This document shows, one piece after another, positions 15,841 through 22,489 of a stretch of DNA of 22,489 nt. A program made the position numbers and the translations under genes. The notes under the pieces were generated by a model. It was given only the letters and a program-made list of their open reading frames with translations. It searched no databases and was not told the origin of the DNA. Every line of letters begins with the position of its first letter. Position 1 is the first letter of the stretch. The stretch is from Brevundimonas sp. UBA7534 (GTDB taxonomy: Bacteria; Pseudomonadota; Alphaproteobacteria; Caulobacterales; Caulobacteraceae), in assembly GCF_002479325.1 (NCBI RefSeq), contig NZ_DLMO01000062.1, forward strand, positions 1 through 22,489, in the 5' to 3' direction.

Positions 15841-16769
15841 TGCGGATCGTCCGGGACTGGCGCGGCCTGTCCGACGCCGACCGGGGCGCGGCGGTCGCGG
15901 TCGGCGCCTTCGACGGCGTGCACCGGGGCCACCAAGCCGTGATCGCCGAGGCGCGCGCCGCCGCCGAACGCCTGGGCGTCCCACTGGGCGTGGTCAGTTT
16001 CGATCCGCATCCCCGCCGCTGGTTCCAGCCCGACGCCGCCCCCTTCCGCCTGATGACGGCCGACCAGATGGCCCAGGCCCTGGCGCCGCTGGGCGTCGAC
16101 ATCCTCTACCTCCTGCCCTTCGACGACGAGATGGCCGGCATGGGCGACGCCGATTTCGCCGAGCGCGTCCTGGCCAAGGGCCTGGGAATCCGCCACGCCG
16201 CCGTCGGCTTCGACTTCACCTTCGGCAAGGGCCGATCCGGCTCTCCCGAGGCGTTGCGGGCCTATGGGCAGCGCCTGGGCTTCGGCGTCTCGGTGGCCCA
16301 GCGGATCGACGACGCCGACGGGCTGAAGCTGTCGTCCAGCGCCGTTCGAGAGGCGCTGAAGGCCGGCGACATGGCCCGCGCCGCCGCCATCCTGGGTCGC
16401 CCCTTCGCCATCCGGGGCCCGGTGATCCACGGGGACAAACGCGGCCGCACCATCGGCGTGCCCACCGCCAACATCGACCTGGCTGACTACATGCGCCCGG
16501 CCTACGGCGTCTATGCGATCCGCGCGCGCCTGCCCGACGGCCGCCTGGTCGACGGCGTCGCCAGCCTGGGCGTGCGGCCCATGTACGCCCTGGAAACGCC
16601 CCTGCTGGAGGCCTGGCTGTTCGACTTCGACGGCGACCTCTACGGCCAGGCGCTGGACGTCCAGTTGATCGCCTGGCTGCGCGGCGAACAGGCCTTCGAC
16701 GGCCTCGACGCGCTCAAGGCCCAGATCGACAGGGACGCGGCGGCCGCGCGGCGAATTCTGAAAGCCTAA
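15840..16769 (+). CDS. ribF: Bifunctional riboflavin kinase / FAD synthetase
   Basis: A 309-residue two-domain RibF. The N-terminal FMN adenylyltransferase domain has GAFDGVHRGHQ (about 22-32) and the later SSSAVREALKAGD segment. The C-terminal flavokinase domain (about 185-305) starts with GPVIHGDKRGRTIGVPTANI and includes GVASLGVRP and the LEAWLFDFDGDLYG segment. The enzyme converts riboflavin to FMN and then FAD using ATP. Size and domain order are standard. The start overlaps the MaoC stop by one base. The gene ends a few bases before a long inverted-repeat element that could stop transcription. Confidence 0.96.
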   Translation: MRIVRDWRGLSDADRGAAVAVGAFDGVHRGHQAVIAEARAAAERLGVPLGVVSFDPHPRRWFQPDAAPFRLMTADQMAQALAPLGVDILYLLPFDDEMAGMGDADFAERVLAKGLGIRHAAVGFDFTFGKGRSGSPEALRAYGQRLGFGVSVAQRIDDADGLKLSSSAVREALKAGDMARAAAILGRPFAIRGPVIHGDKRGRTIGVPTANIDLADYMRPAYGVYAIRARLPDGRLVDGVASLGVRPMYALETPLLEAWLFDFDGDLYGQALDVQLIAWLRGEQAFDGLDALKAQIDRDAAAARRILKA

Positions 16770-16774
16770 CCCAT

Positions 16775-16940
16775 TTTCGTCATCCTCCGGCGAGCGTAGC
16801 GAGACCGGGGGACCCAGCGGCGCCGAAGGCGAAATGGTTCAGAAGCACTGACCGCTGGTGTCCGCGACAGGTTCGCACTCACGCGCGCCACTGGGTCCCC
16901 CGGTCCGCGCCGCTGCGCGGCTTGCCGGAGGATGACGAAA
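16775..16940. repeat. 166-bp inverted-repeat element (MITE/REP-like)
   Basis: The ends are a perfect 17-bp inverted repeat: tttcgtcatcctccggc at 16775-16791 and its complement at 16924-16940. An inner pair at 16803-16823 and 16885-16905 matches at 20 of 21 positions. The sequences between outer and inner pairs differ in length (11 and 18 bases), and the right one (16906-16921) contains its own small hairpin. The centre of about 60 bases has no coding potential. The element fills the gap between convergent ribF and the carbonic anhydrase gene, where it could fold into a long stem and act as a bidirectional terminator. No transposase is present and I see no clear target duplication. Confidence 0.85.
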
Positions 16941-16944
16941 GAAA

Positions 16945-17472
16945 TCACACCGCTCGCAGCCCCGCCGCATACCGCTTCCAGTTCGCCACATAGTGGTCGG
17001 CCGACATCTTCAGCACCGCCACATGCTCGGGATCGCGATCGCGCACCACCTTGCCCGGCTGGCCGACGACCAGGCTGTTGTCGGGGATGACCTTTCCCTC
17101 GGTGATCAGGGCGTTGGCGCCGATGATGCAGTTCTTGCCGATCCTCGCGCCGTTCAGCACCACGGCGCCGATGCCGATCAGGCTGTAGTCGCCGACCTCG
17201 CACCCATGCAGCATGGCCTGGTGCCCCACCGTCACCCCGCGCCCCAGCGTCAGCGGCGAGCCCGGATCGGTGTGCAGCACCGCGCCGTCCTGGACGTTCG
17301 ATTCCTCGCCCAGTGTAATGGGCTCGTTGTCGCCGCGCAGCGTCGCGCCGAACCAGACGCTGGCGTCGCGGTGCAGAATCACATTCCCTATCACCACAGC
17401 ATTTGGCGCGATCCAGTATTCGCCTTCCGGCGGAAGCTGAGGACTTTTGTCGTCAAGCGCGTAAACAGTCAT
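16945..17472 (-). CDS. Gamma-class carbonic anhydrase family protein (left-handed beta-helix)
   Basis: A 175-residue trimeric LbH protein of the gamma carbonic anhydrase/YrdA-PaaY group. Hexapeptide repeats run through about residues 20-145. The three zinc-ligand histidines are present: His67 (VLHTD), His84 (VGHQ) and His89 (MLHGC). A C-terminal helix follows. The function may be CO2 hydration or another hydrolase activity; many family members are untested. I start at the ATG at 17472 (MTVYALDD), which gives family-typical length. An in-frame ATG at 17487 adds five residues, and the open frame to 17589 would add basic, unlikely sequence. The ribosome site is weak for either start. The gene diverges from phoH. 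Confidence 0.9.
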   Translation of the reverse strand: MTVYALDDKSPQLPPEGEYWIAPNAVVIGNVILHRDASVWFGATLRGDNEPITLGEESNVQDGAVLHTDPGSPLTLGRGVTVGHQAMLHGCEVGDYSLIGIGAVVLNGARIGKNCIIGANALITEGKVIPDNSLVVGQPGKVVRDRDPEHVAVLKMSADHYVANWKRYAAGLRAV

Positions 17473-17788
17473 CCGAACACCGATCATCTTCAAAAAAGAA
17501 CGCTTTAAGCGTTTGGAAACCACGTTAGCATCACAGTGTTGATGCGATTCGAGACCGACATATCGGCCCCGAATCCGAAGCCGGATCAAGCCCGGTCCGG
17601 TCAGTGACGGAGCTTCGCGTGGCGCGTTGGGATCCGGGTGCGGCGGTCAGGCGGCGGGACATCCCCGTTGCGGACGGCCCCGCTGTCGATCCGGGCGGCC
17701 ATTCGGCAGGCTTCGATTTCTTCCTCCCCAAGTCCACCCAAGGCGGCGCCCACGCGGGTCCGCCTTTTTTCATGCCCTGGAGGCGTCC
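17473..17788. promoter_or_regulatory. Divergent intergenic region between carbonic anhydrase and phoH
   Basis: This is a 316-bp gap. The part nearest the carbonic anhydrase gene (17485-17545) is clearly more AT-rich than the surroundings and probably holds the divergent promoters. It contains a near-perfect palindrome AACGCTT-T-AAGCGTT at 17499-17513 and a second dyad GCATCA/TGATGC at 17528-17545, either of which could be an operator. Further right, nested pairs GATTCG/CGAATC (17546-17575, with an inner CCGA-CATA-TCGG hairpin) and CCGGA/TCCGG (17581-17600) suggest a folded leader RNA on the plus strand. An open frame at 17604-17792 with a GTG start overlaps the phoH ATG. Its wobble positions are less GC-rich than those of the neighbouring genes, and I do not call it a gene. 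Confidence 0.5.
17740..17770 (+). terminator. Intrinsic terminator-like hairpin in the phoH leader
   Basis: AAGGCGG (17740-17746) pairs with CCGCCTT (17760-17766) around a 13-base GC-rich loop, and a run of six T follows immediately (17765-17770). This is the classic Rho-independent arrangement on the plus strand, only 18 bases before the phoH ATG. It may end a short upstream RNA or act as an attenuator for phoH. Confidence 0.6.
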
Positions 17789-18574
17789 ATGACCAAGCGT
17801 GCGGCGATCAAGCGTCAGGCCCGTGAGCACGGGATTCTCGATTCACGGGACTTCATGGAGGAATCCAAGGTTCGGCGGCTCCATGCCCATGAGCAGCGCA
17901 CGGATCGGGGCGGCTGGTCGCCCTATCCGTCCAACGACGACCGCGACCAGGGCTATCTGAAGACCCTCAAGCCCAAGTCGGACGGCCAGGCCGAACTGAT
18001 GACGGCGATCGACCACCACAACCTGGTCATGGCGCTCGGCCCGGCCGGCACCGGCAAGACCTATCTGGCCGTGGCCAAGGCAGTCGAGGCGCTGGAGGCG
18101 GGCAAGGTCGGCCGCATCGTGCTGAGCCGTCCCGCCGTCGAGGCCGGGGAATCGATCGGCTTCCTGCCCGGCGACATGGAGGACAAGCTGGCCCCCTATC
18201 TGCGGCCGCTCTACGACGCCCTGTCGGACCGGCTGTCGATGAAGCGGGTCAAGGCGCTGATGGCCGAGGGCCTGATCGAGATCGCCCCCATCGGCTACAT
18301 GCGCGGCCGCACGCTGAACAACGCCTTCATCGTCGTCGACGAGGCGCAGAACTGCACCTACGTTCAGCTGAAGATGCTGCTGACGCGCCTGGGCTGGCAC
18401 TCGACCATGGTGGTGACGGGCGATCCGCACCAGTCCGACCTGCTGCCCGGCGTCTCGGGCCTGGCCGACATCTCGGCGCGGCTGGAGGCGGTCGACGACA
18501 TCGCCGTGGTCCGCCTGGCCGAACGCGACATCGTCCGCCACCCTCTGGTCGCCTCGATGATCGGGGTGCTCTGA
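17789..18574 (+). CDS. PhoH family ATPase
   Basis: A 261-residue PhoH-like P-loop ATPase with a Walker A motif GPAGTGKT at residues 84-91 and Walker B FIVVDEAQN with Asp184/Glu185. Other family segments are VLSRPAVEAGESIGFLPGD, YMRGRTLNNAF and VVTGDPHQSDL. PhoH proteins are helicase superfamily 1-like, probably RNA-related; their exact role is unsettled. The length is that of short PhoH proteins without a PIN or KH domain. The frame is open further upstream, but the ATG at 17789 has a GGAGG site at 17779-17783 and matches the family N-terminus (MTKRAAIKRQ). The hairpin with a T run just upstream suggests control by attenuation. Confidence 0.92.
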   Translation: MTKRAAIKRQAREHGILDSRDFMEESKVRRLHAHEQRTDRGGWSPYPSNDDRDQGYLKTLKPKSDGQAELMTAIDHHNLVMALGPAGTGKTYLAVAKAVEALEAGKVGRIVLSRPAVEAGESIGFLPGDMEDKLAPYLRPLYDALSDRLSMKRVKALMAEGLIEIAPIGYMRGRTLNNAFIVVDEAQNCTYVQLKMLLTRLGWHSTMVVTGDPHQSDLLPGVSGLADISARLEAVDDIAVVRLAERDIVRHPLVASMIGVL

Positions 18575-18621
18575 AACCCAGGCTCAGAGTTCACCTTCGC
18601 ACCTAGCCGAGCCGGCGGGCT

Positions 18622-20535
18622 TCAGATGCTGAAGTCCGTCGGCGGTTCGGCCTGGTCCAGCCAGGCGGCGATGCGTTCGGCGGCCTGTTCGGCGGTCATG
18701 GTGGTGGTGTCCACCACGATCTCGGGCGCTTCGGGCGCCTCATAGGGGCTGTCGATACCGGTGAAGTTCTTCAGCTCGCCGGCGCGCGCCTTCTTGTACA
18801 GGCCCTTGACGTCGCGGGCCTCGGCGACGGCCAGGGGGGTGTCGACGTGCACCTCGACGAACTCGCCCGGCGCCATCAGGTCGCGCGCCAGGCGGCGCTC
18901 GGCGCGGAAGGGCGAGATGAAGCTGACCAGGACGATCAGGCCGGCGTCCACCATCAGCTTGGACACCTCGGCGACGCGGCGGATGTTCTCGACCCGGTCC
19001 TCCTCGGTGAAGCCCAGGTCGCGGTTCAGGCCGTGGCGGACGTTGTCCCCGTCCAGCAGATAGGTGTGGCGGCCATCGGCGTGCAGGCGCTTTTCGACCA
19101 GATTGGCGATGGTCGACTTGCCGGCGCCGGACAGGCCGGTCAGCCAGACGACCCGGCCGCGCTGGTTCTTGATCGCGGCGCGGGCGGCCTTGTCCACCGA
19201 CAGGTCCTGCCAGTGGATGTTGTGCGCCCGACGCAGGGCGAAATGCAGCATCCCCGCCCCGACCGTACGGTTGGAGATGCGGTCGATCAGGATGAAGCCG
19301 CCCAGGTCCCGGTTCGCCGCATAGGGATCGAAGGCGACGGCTGCGTCCAGCGACAGGTTGCAGAGGCCGATCTCGTTCAGCTCCAGCCGCTTGGCCGGGC
19401 GCTGCTCCAGGGTGTTGACGTCCACCTTGTGCTTGGGCTCGGTGATCGTCGCCCCGACCAGCTTGGCGCCGATCTTCAGCAGATAGGGCCGGCCCGGCAG
19501 CATGGCCTCGTCGTCCATCCACACCAGGGTCGCCTCGAACTGGTCGGCCGCCTCGGGCGGGGCGTCCGCCGCCGCCAGCACGTCGCCGCGCGAGATGTCG
19601 ATCTCGTCGGCCAGGGTCAGGGTGACCGACTGGCCCGCCACCGCCCGCTCCAGGTCGCCGTCGGCGGTGACGATGCGCCGAACGGTCGAGGTCTTGCCCG
19701 ACGGCGCCACGCGCACCCGATCGCCCGGCCGCACCGTCCCCGCCGCGATCAGGCCGGAAAAGCCCCGAAAGTCGAGATTCGGTCGATTGACCCATTGCAC
19801 GGGCATGCGGAAGGGATCGGCGGCCAGTTCGTCGTCGACCGGCAGGGCTTCCAGCAAGGTCATCAGCGGCGGCCCGGCGTACCAGGGCGAGCGGCCGCTG
19901 GCCTCGGCGATGTTGTCGCCGCGCAGGGCCGACATCGGCACGGCGTGGAAATCCTCGACCCCGATCCGCTCGGCGAAGGCGGAGAAGTCGGCCACGATCT
20001 CGTCGAACACCGCCTGGGACCAGCCCATCAGGTCCATCTTGTTGACCGCCAGGATCACGTGGCGGATGCCCAGCAGGCTGACCAGATAGGCGTGCCTGCG
20101 CGTCTGGGTCAGCACGCCGCGCCGCGCGTCGATCAGGATCACGGCCGCGTCGGCGGTGGAGGCGCCGGTGACCATGTTGCGGGTGTATTGCTCGTGCCCC
20201 GGCGTGTCGGCGACGATGAACTTGCGCCGATCGGTCGAGAAGAAGCGATAGGCCACGTCGATGGTGATGCCCTGCTCGCGCTCGGCCGCCAGCCCGTCGA
20301 CCAGCAGGGCGAAGTCGATGTCGCCCCCTTGGGTGCCGATGCGGCGGCTGTCCGCCTCCAGCGCCGCCATCTGATCCTCGAAGATCATCTTGGAATCGTA
20401 GAGCAGCCGCCCGATCAGGGTCGACTTGCCGTCGTCCACGCTGCCGCAGGTGATGAAGCGCAGCAGGCTCTTGTTCTGGTGCGCGTCCAGATAGGCCGCG
20501 ATGTCGGTGGCGATCAGGTCGGACTGGTGGGCCAT
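18622..20535 (-). CDS. cysNC: Bifunctional sulfate adenylyltransferase large subunit / adenylylsulfate kinase (CysN-CysC fusion)
   Basis: 637 residues. The N-terminal CysN GTPase has GSVDDGKST (31-39), REQGITIDVAYR, DTPGHEQ and NKMDL, followed by elongation-factor-like beta domains (about 240-440). The C-terminal APS kinase (about 455-637) has its own P-loop GLSGAGKS (467-474), DGDNVRHGLN and FISPFRAERR. With CysD it makes APS from sulfate and ATP, driven by GTP hydrolysis, and then phosphorylates APS to PAPS. This NodQ-type fusion is common in alphaproteobacteria. The ATG at 20535 shares its A with the cysD stop TGA, so the subunits are translationally coupled. All catalytic motifs are intact. 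Confidence 0.96.
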   Translation of the reverse strand: MAHQSDLIATDIAAYLDAHQNKSLLRFITCGSVDDGKSTLIGRLLYDSKMIFEDQMAALEADSRRIGTQGGDIDFALLVDGLAAEREQGITIDVAYRFFSTDRRKFIVADTPGHEQYTRNMVTGASTADAAVILIDARRGVLTQTRRHAYLVSLLGIRHVILAVNKMDLMGWSQAVFDEIVADFSAFAERIGVEDFHAVPMSALRGDNIAEASGRSPWYAGPPLMTLLEALPVDDELAADPFRMPVQWVNRPNLDFRGFSGLIAAGTVRPGDRVRVAPSGKTSTVRRIVTADGDLERAVAGQSVTLTLADEIDISRGDVLAAADAPPEAADQFEATLVWMDDEAMLPGRPYLLKIGAKLVGATITEPKHKVDVNTLEQRPAKRLELNEIGLCNLSLDAAVAFDPYAANRDLGGFILIDRISNRTVGAGMLHFALRRAHNIHWQDLSVDKAARAAIKNQRGRVVWLTGLSGAGKSTIANLVEKRLHADGRHTYLLDGDNVRHGLNRDLGFTEEDRVENIRRVAEVSKLMVDAGLIVLVSFISPFRAERRLARDLMAPGEFVEVHVDTPLAVAEARDVKGLYKKARAGELKNFTGIDSPYEAPEAPEIVVDTTTMTAEQAAERIAAWLDQAEPPTDFSI

Positions 20536-21482
20536 CAGAAATAGCCCTCCTGCTTCTTCTTCTCCATCGAGGCGGACTGGTCGTGGTCGATCACCCGTCC
20601 CTGTCGCTCGGACGTCGTCGTCAGCAGCATCTCCTGGATGATGTCGGGCAGGGTCGCGGCCGTGCTCTCCACCGCCCCGGTCAGCGGATAGCAGCCCAGG
20701 GTGCGGAAGCGGACCGAGCGCATCTGCGGCGTCTCGCCGGCCTTCAGGGGAAAGCGGTCGTCATCGACCATGATCAGCGCGCCGTCGCGCTCCACCACCG
20801 GCCGTTCGGCGGCGAAATACAGCGGCACGATGGGAATGTTCTCCAGGTGGATGTATTGCCAGACGTCCAGCTCGGTCCAATTGGAGATCGGGAAGACGCG
20901 GATGCTTTCGCCCGGCCGCTTGCGGGTGTTGTAAAGCCGCCAAAGCTCGGGCCGCTGGTTCTTGGGGTCCCAGCGATGCTCGGCGGTGCGGAACGAGAAG
21001 ATCCGCTCCTTGGCCCGCGACTTCTCCTCGTCACGCCGGGCGCCGCCGAAGGCCGCGTCGAAGCCGTGCAGGTTCAGCGCCTGCTTCAGCCCTTCGGTCT
21101 TCCACAGGTCCGTGTGCAGCGCCGAGCCATGATCGAACGGATTTATCCCGCGCGCCACGGCGTCCGGGTTTTGGTGCACCAGCAGGTCGAAGCCCAGTTC
21201 GGCCGCCATCCGCTCGCGCATCTCGTACATGGCGCGGAACTTCCAGGTCGTGTCGACGTGCAGCAGCGGGAACGGCGGCTTGGACGGATAGAAGGCCTTC
21301 CTGGCCAGATGCAGCATCACCGCCGAATCCTTGCCGATCGAATAGAGCATCACCGAACGCTCGGCCTCGGCCGCCACCTCGCGCATGATGTGGATGCTCT
21401 CGGCCTCCAGCCGCTGCAGGTGCGTCAGCCGCTCGCGCGGGACGGCGGGGGTCTTCAGGGATGCGGCGGGACTGACAGGCAA
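20535..21482 (-). CDS. cysD: Sulfate adenylyltransferase small subunit CysD
   Basis: CysD is the PP-loop (N-type ATP pyrophosphatase) subunit of ATP sulfurylase. Visible features are LTHLQRLEAESIHIMREV, the PP-loop YSIGKDS, HVDTTWKF, FGGARRDEEKSRAKERIFS, FPISNWTELDVWQYI and the C-terminal DHDQSASMEKKKQEGYF, which is nearly invariant in the family. The start is uncertain because no ATG or GTG lies in frame upstream of the conserved region. A TTG at 21482 gives 315 residues, close to the usual 300-odd. A TTG at 21536 would add 18 residues (RPAWLCGEWAAFERANAL). Neither has a clear ribosome site. It forms an operon with cysNC, overlapping by one base. Confidence 0.93.
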   Translation of the reverse strand: MPVSPAASLKTPAVPRERLTHLQRLEAESIHIMREVAAEAERSVMLYSIGKDSAVMLHLARKAFYPSKPPFPLLHVDTTWKFRAMYEMRERMAAELGFDLLVHQNPDAVARGINPFDHGSALHTDLWKTEGLKQALNLHGFDAAFGGARRDEEKSRAKERIFSFRTAEHRWDPKNQRPELWRLYNTRKRPGESIRVFPISNWTELDVWQYIHLENIPIVPLYFAAERPVVERDGALIMVDDDRFPLKAGETPQMRSVRFRTLGCYPLTGAVESTAATLPDIIQEMLLTTTSERQGRVIDHDQSASMEKKKQEGYF

Positions 21483-21536
21483 GGCGTTCGCTCGTTCAAA
21501 GGCGGCCCACTCACCGCAAAGCCATGCCGGGCGCAA

Positions 21537-21903
21537 ACGATTGATACTATGACCGCCGAGCAGAAATCATCCCCGCATCTTTGTCGTCGCAGCTTCTTGC
21601 CCGATTTCCGCCACAAACGAACCGGCCATGCCGCAAATCCCCGTCGCCCCTGTGGACGTTTTGAAAATCCGTCATTTTGTGATAGGTTCTGTTTCATTGG
21701 ATCGGGCGGTCCGCGGAATCTTCGCGCCGCCCGTGTTTGCGACAGAATCCCGTCCATGAAGGCGGGATCGGCCAGAGGTTTGGTGATCCGTTTCCGCATC
21801 TGACGCCTGCATCTTTTCATCCAGCGGCCCCGCCGGTGGATGAGAACCTGTCTGCGTTCGACGCGCCTTCGCTTCGCCCGGCCCTGACCGGGAAAGGACG
21901 ATT
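21537..21903. promoter_or_regulatory. Divergent intergenic region between cysD and cdnL; structured cdnL leader
   Basis: A gap of over 360 bp with no convincing gene. The segment 21660-21700 is AT-rich and contains TTGAAA (21661-21666) and GATAGG (21681-21686), a weak promoter candidate for cdnL with less than ideal spacing. Downstream on the plus strand are two strong hairpins. The first is GGGCGG-tc-CGCG / CGCG-CCGCCC at 21704-21732. The second is CATCCA-g-CGGC-ccc-GCCG-g-TGGATG at 21818-21842. A 15-codon open frame (ATG 21756, stop 21801-21803) lies between them, without a good ribosome site. The cysD promoter must lie on the minus strand near 21540-21650, but I cannot point to it. Confidence 0.45.
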
Positions 21904-22446
21904 ATGACGAGCAAGACGGGTCTGGAGTTCAAGGTCGGCGATGCGGTCGTCTATCCGGCGCACGGCGTCGGCAAGGTGGCGGCCATCGAAACCCAGGAAG
22001 TCGCGGGCATGAGCCTGGAGGTCTATGTCGTGACCTTCGACCACGAGAAGATGACCCTGCGCGTCCCGACCAAGAAGGCCAAGACCGCCGGCCTGCGCAC
22101 CCTGGCCGCCGACGACACCGTCTCCAAGGCTCTGACGACCCTGAAGGGCCGCGCCCGCGTCAAGCGCACCATGTGGTCGCGTCGCGCGCAGGAATACGAA
22201 GCCAAGATCAACTCCGGCGACCTGATCTCCATCGCCGAAGTGGTCCGCGACCTGCACCGCGCCGACACCCAGCCGGAACAGTCCTATTCCGAGCGCCAGC
22301 TCTATGAATCGGCCCTGGACCGCATGGCCCGCGAAGTCGCCGCCGCCAACAAGATCGACAAGGACGCCGCCATGGCTCTGCTGGGCAAGTCGCTCAGCGC
22401 CAAGAAGCCGGTGGCTCCTGCGGCCGAAGAGGCCGAGGCCGCCTGA
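21904..22446 (+). CDS. cdnL: CarD-family RNA polymerase-binding regulator CdnL
   Basis: 180 residues. The N-terminal RNA polymerase-interaction domain (about 8-70) begins FKVGDAVVYPAHGVGKVAAIE and includes FDHEKMTLRVP, as in CarD/CdnL. The C-terminal helical domain contains the conserved Trp in RTMWSRRAQEYEAKINSGD and the SERQLYESALDRMARE helices. CdnL stabilises open complexes at rRNA and other housekeeping promoters and is needed for normal metabolism and shape in Caulobacter. The protein ends in a Lys/Ala/Glu-rich tail terminating in Ala-Ala; in Caulobacter, ClpXP turnover of CdnL depends on such a C-terminus. An AAAGGA ribosome site precedes the ATG. Family call secure; the CdnL assignment follows from lineage and size. 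Confidence 0.92.
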   Translation: MTSKTGLEFKVGDAVVYPAHGVGKVAAIETQEVAGMSLEVYVVTFDHEKMTLRVPTKKAKTAGLRTLAADDTVSKALTTLKGRARVKRTMWSRRAQEYEAKINSGDLISIAEVVRDLHRADTQPEQSYSERQLYESALDRMAREVAAANKIDKDAAMALLGKSLSAKKPVAPAAEEAEAA

Positions 22447-22463
22447 CCTCAGGCGACCGACTG

Positions 22464-22489
22464 ATGAAAAAGGCCCGGCGGCGACGCCG
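22464..22489 (+). terminator. Probable cdnL terminator, cut by the window end
   Basis: Beginning 17 bases after the cdnL stop, an A run and AAGGCCCGGCG lead into CGGCG-GCGA-CGCCG (22476-22489), a 5-bp stem with a GNRA tetraloop. The layout suggests the lower stem (GGGCCTT and T run) continues past the window end, which would make a bidirectional intrinsic terminator. Only the upper stem is visible. Confidence 0.45.

Noticed and set aside
17604..17792. 62-codon GTG-started frame overlapping the phoH ATG
   Set aside because: Weak ribosome site, lower GC at wobble positions than neighbours, and it runs through a textbook terminator hairpin; kept only as an alternative in the leader finding.
18847..20544. 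565-codon plus-strand frame opposite cysNC
   Set aside because: Low-complexity His/Gly/Gln-rich shadow of a gene with complete GTPase and APS kinase motifs.
20583..21803. 406-codon plus-strand frame opposite cysD continuing into the intergenic region
   Set aside because: No recognisable domain; the cysD side is a highly conserved enzyme.

Overview
The window is high-GC alphaproteobacterial chromosome, most likely from the Caulobacterales (Caulobacteraceae; Brevundimonas is my best guess, by inference). The lineage call rests on the end of flhB directly followed by a hybrid kinase with CckA architecture, a TipF-like degenerate EAL protein, and a CarD/CdnL-type regulator ending in Ala-Ala. Coding density is high. 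No tRNA, rRNA, CRISPR array, prophage or transposase gene was seen.

Layout. (1) 1-3110, plus strand: the 3' part of flhB (flagellar export switch) and cckA (cell-cycle hybrid histidine kinase). (2) 3216-5444, plus: a small probable lipoprotein gene that looks frameshifted, then a Tat-exported DUF885 metallopeptidase-like protein. (3) 9070-5452, minus: a tight five-gene run of MscS channel, truncated threonine aldolase, DUF2945 protein, DUF1176 lipoprotein and thioredoxin-reductase-like flavoprotein. (4) 9232-11316, plus: a CPA2 cation/proton antiporter without an RCK domain, a DUF2093 protein and a single-domain response regulator. (5) 13044-11265, minus: an SDR dehydrogenase coupled to an LpxL-like acyltransferase whose N-terminus is encoded by two copies of a 29-bp repeat. 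(6) 13152-16769, plus: tipF, a class IIA HAD phosphatase, a MaoC hydratase and ribF. (7) 16775-16940: a 166-bp inverted-repeat element between convergent genes. (8) A gamma carbonic anhydrase (minus) divergent from phoH (plus), with a terminator-like hairpin in the phoH leader. (9) 21482-18622, minus: cysD and a fused cysN-cysC, the sulfate activation operon. (10) 21904-22446, plus: cdnL behind a long leader with two strong hairpins, ending in a probable terminator cut by the window edge.

How the genes fit together. flhB, cckA, tipF and probably the response regulator belong to the flagellar, polar and cell-cycle programme of a dimorphic alphaproteobacterium. cysD-cysNC makes PAPS from sulfate. 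ribF makes FMN and FAD. CdnL stabilises promoter complexes at housekeeping genes.

Most of the window is core genome, and I found no convincing undescribed multi-gene system. The observations most worth following up are non-coding or broken: the phoH leader, the structured cdnL leader, the 166-bp element, the in-frame repeat in the acyltransferase, the aldolase remnant inside an operon, and the frameshifted lipoprotein.
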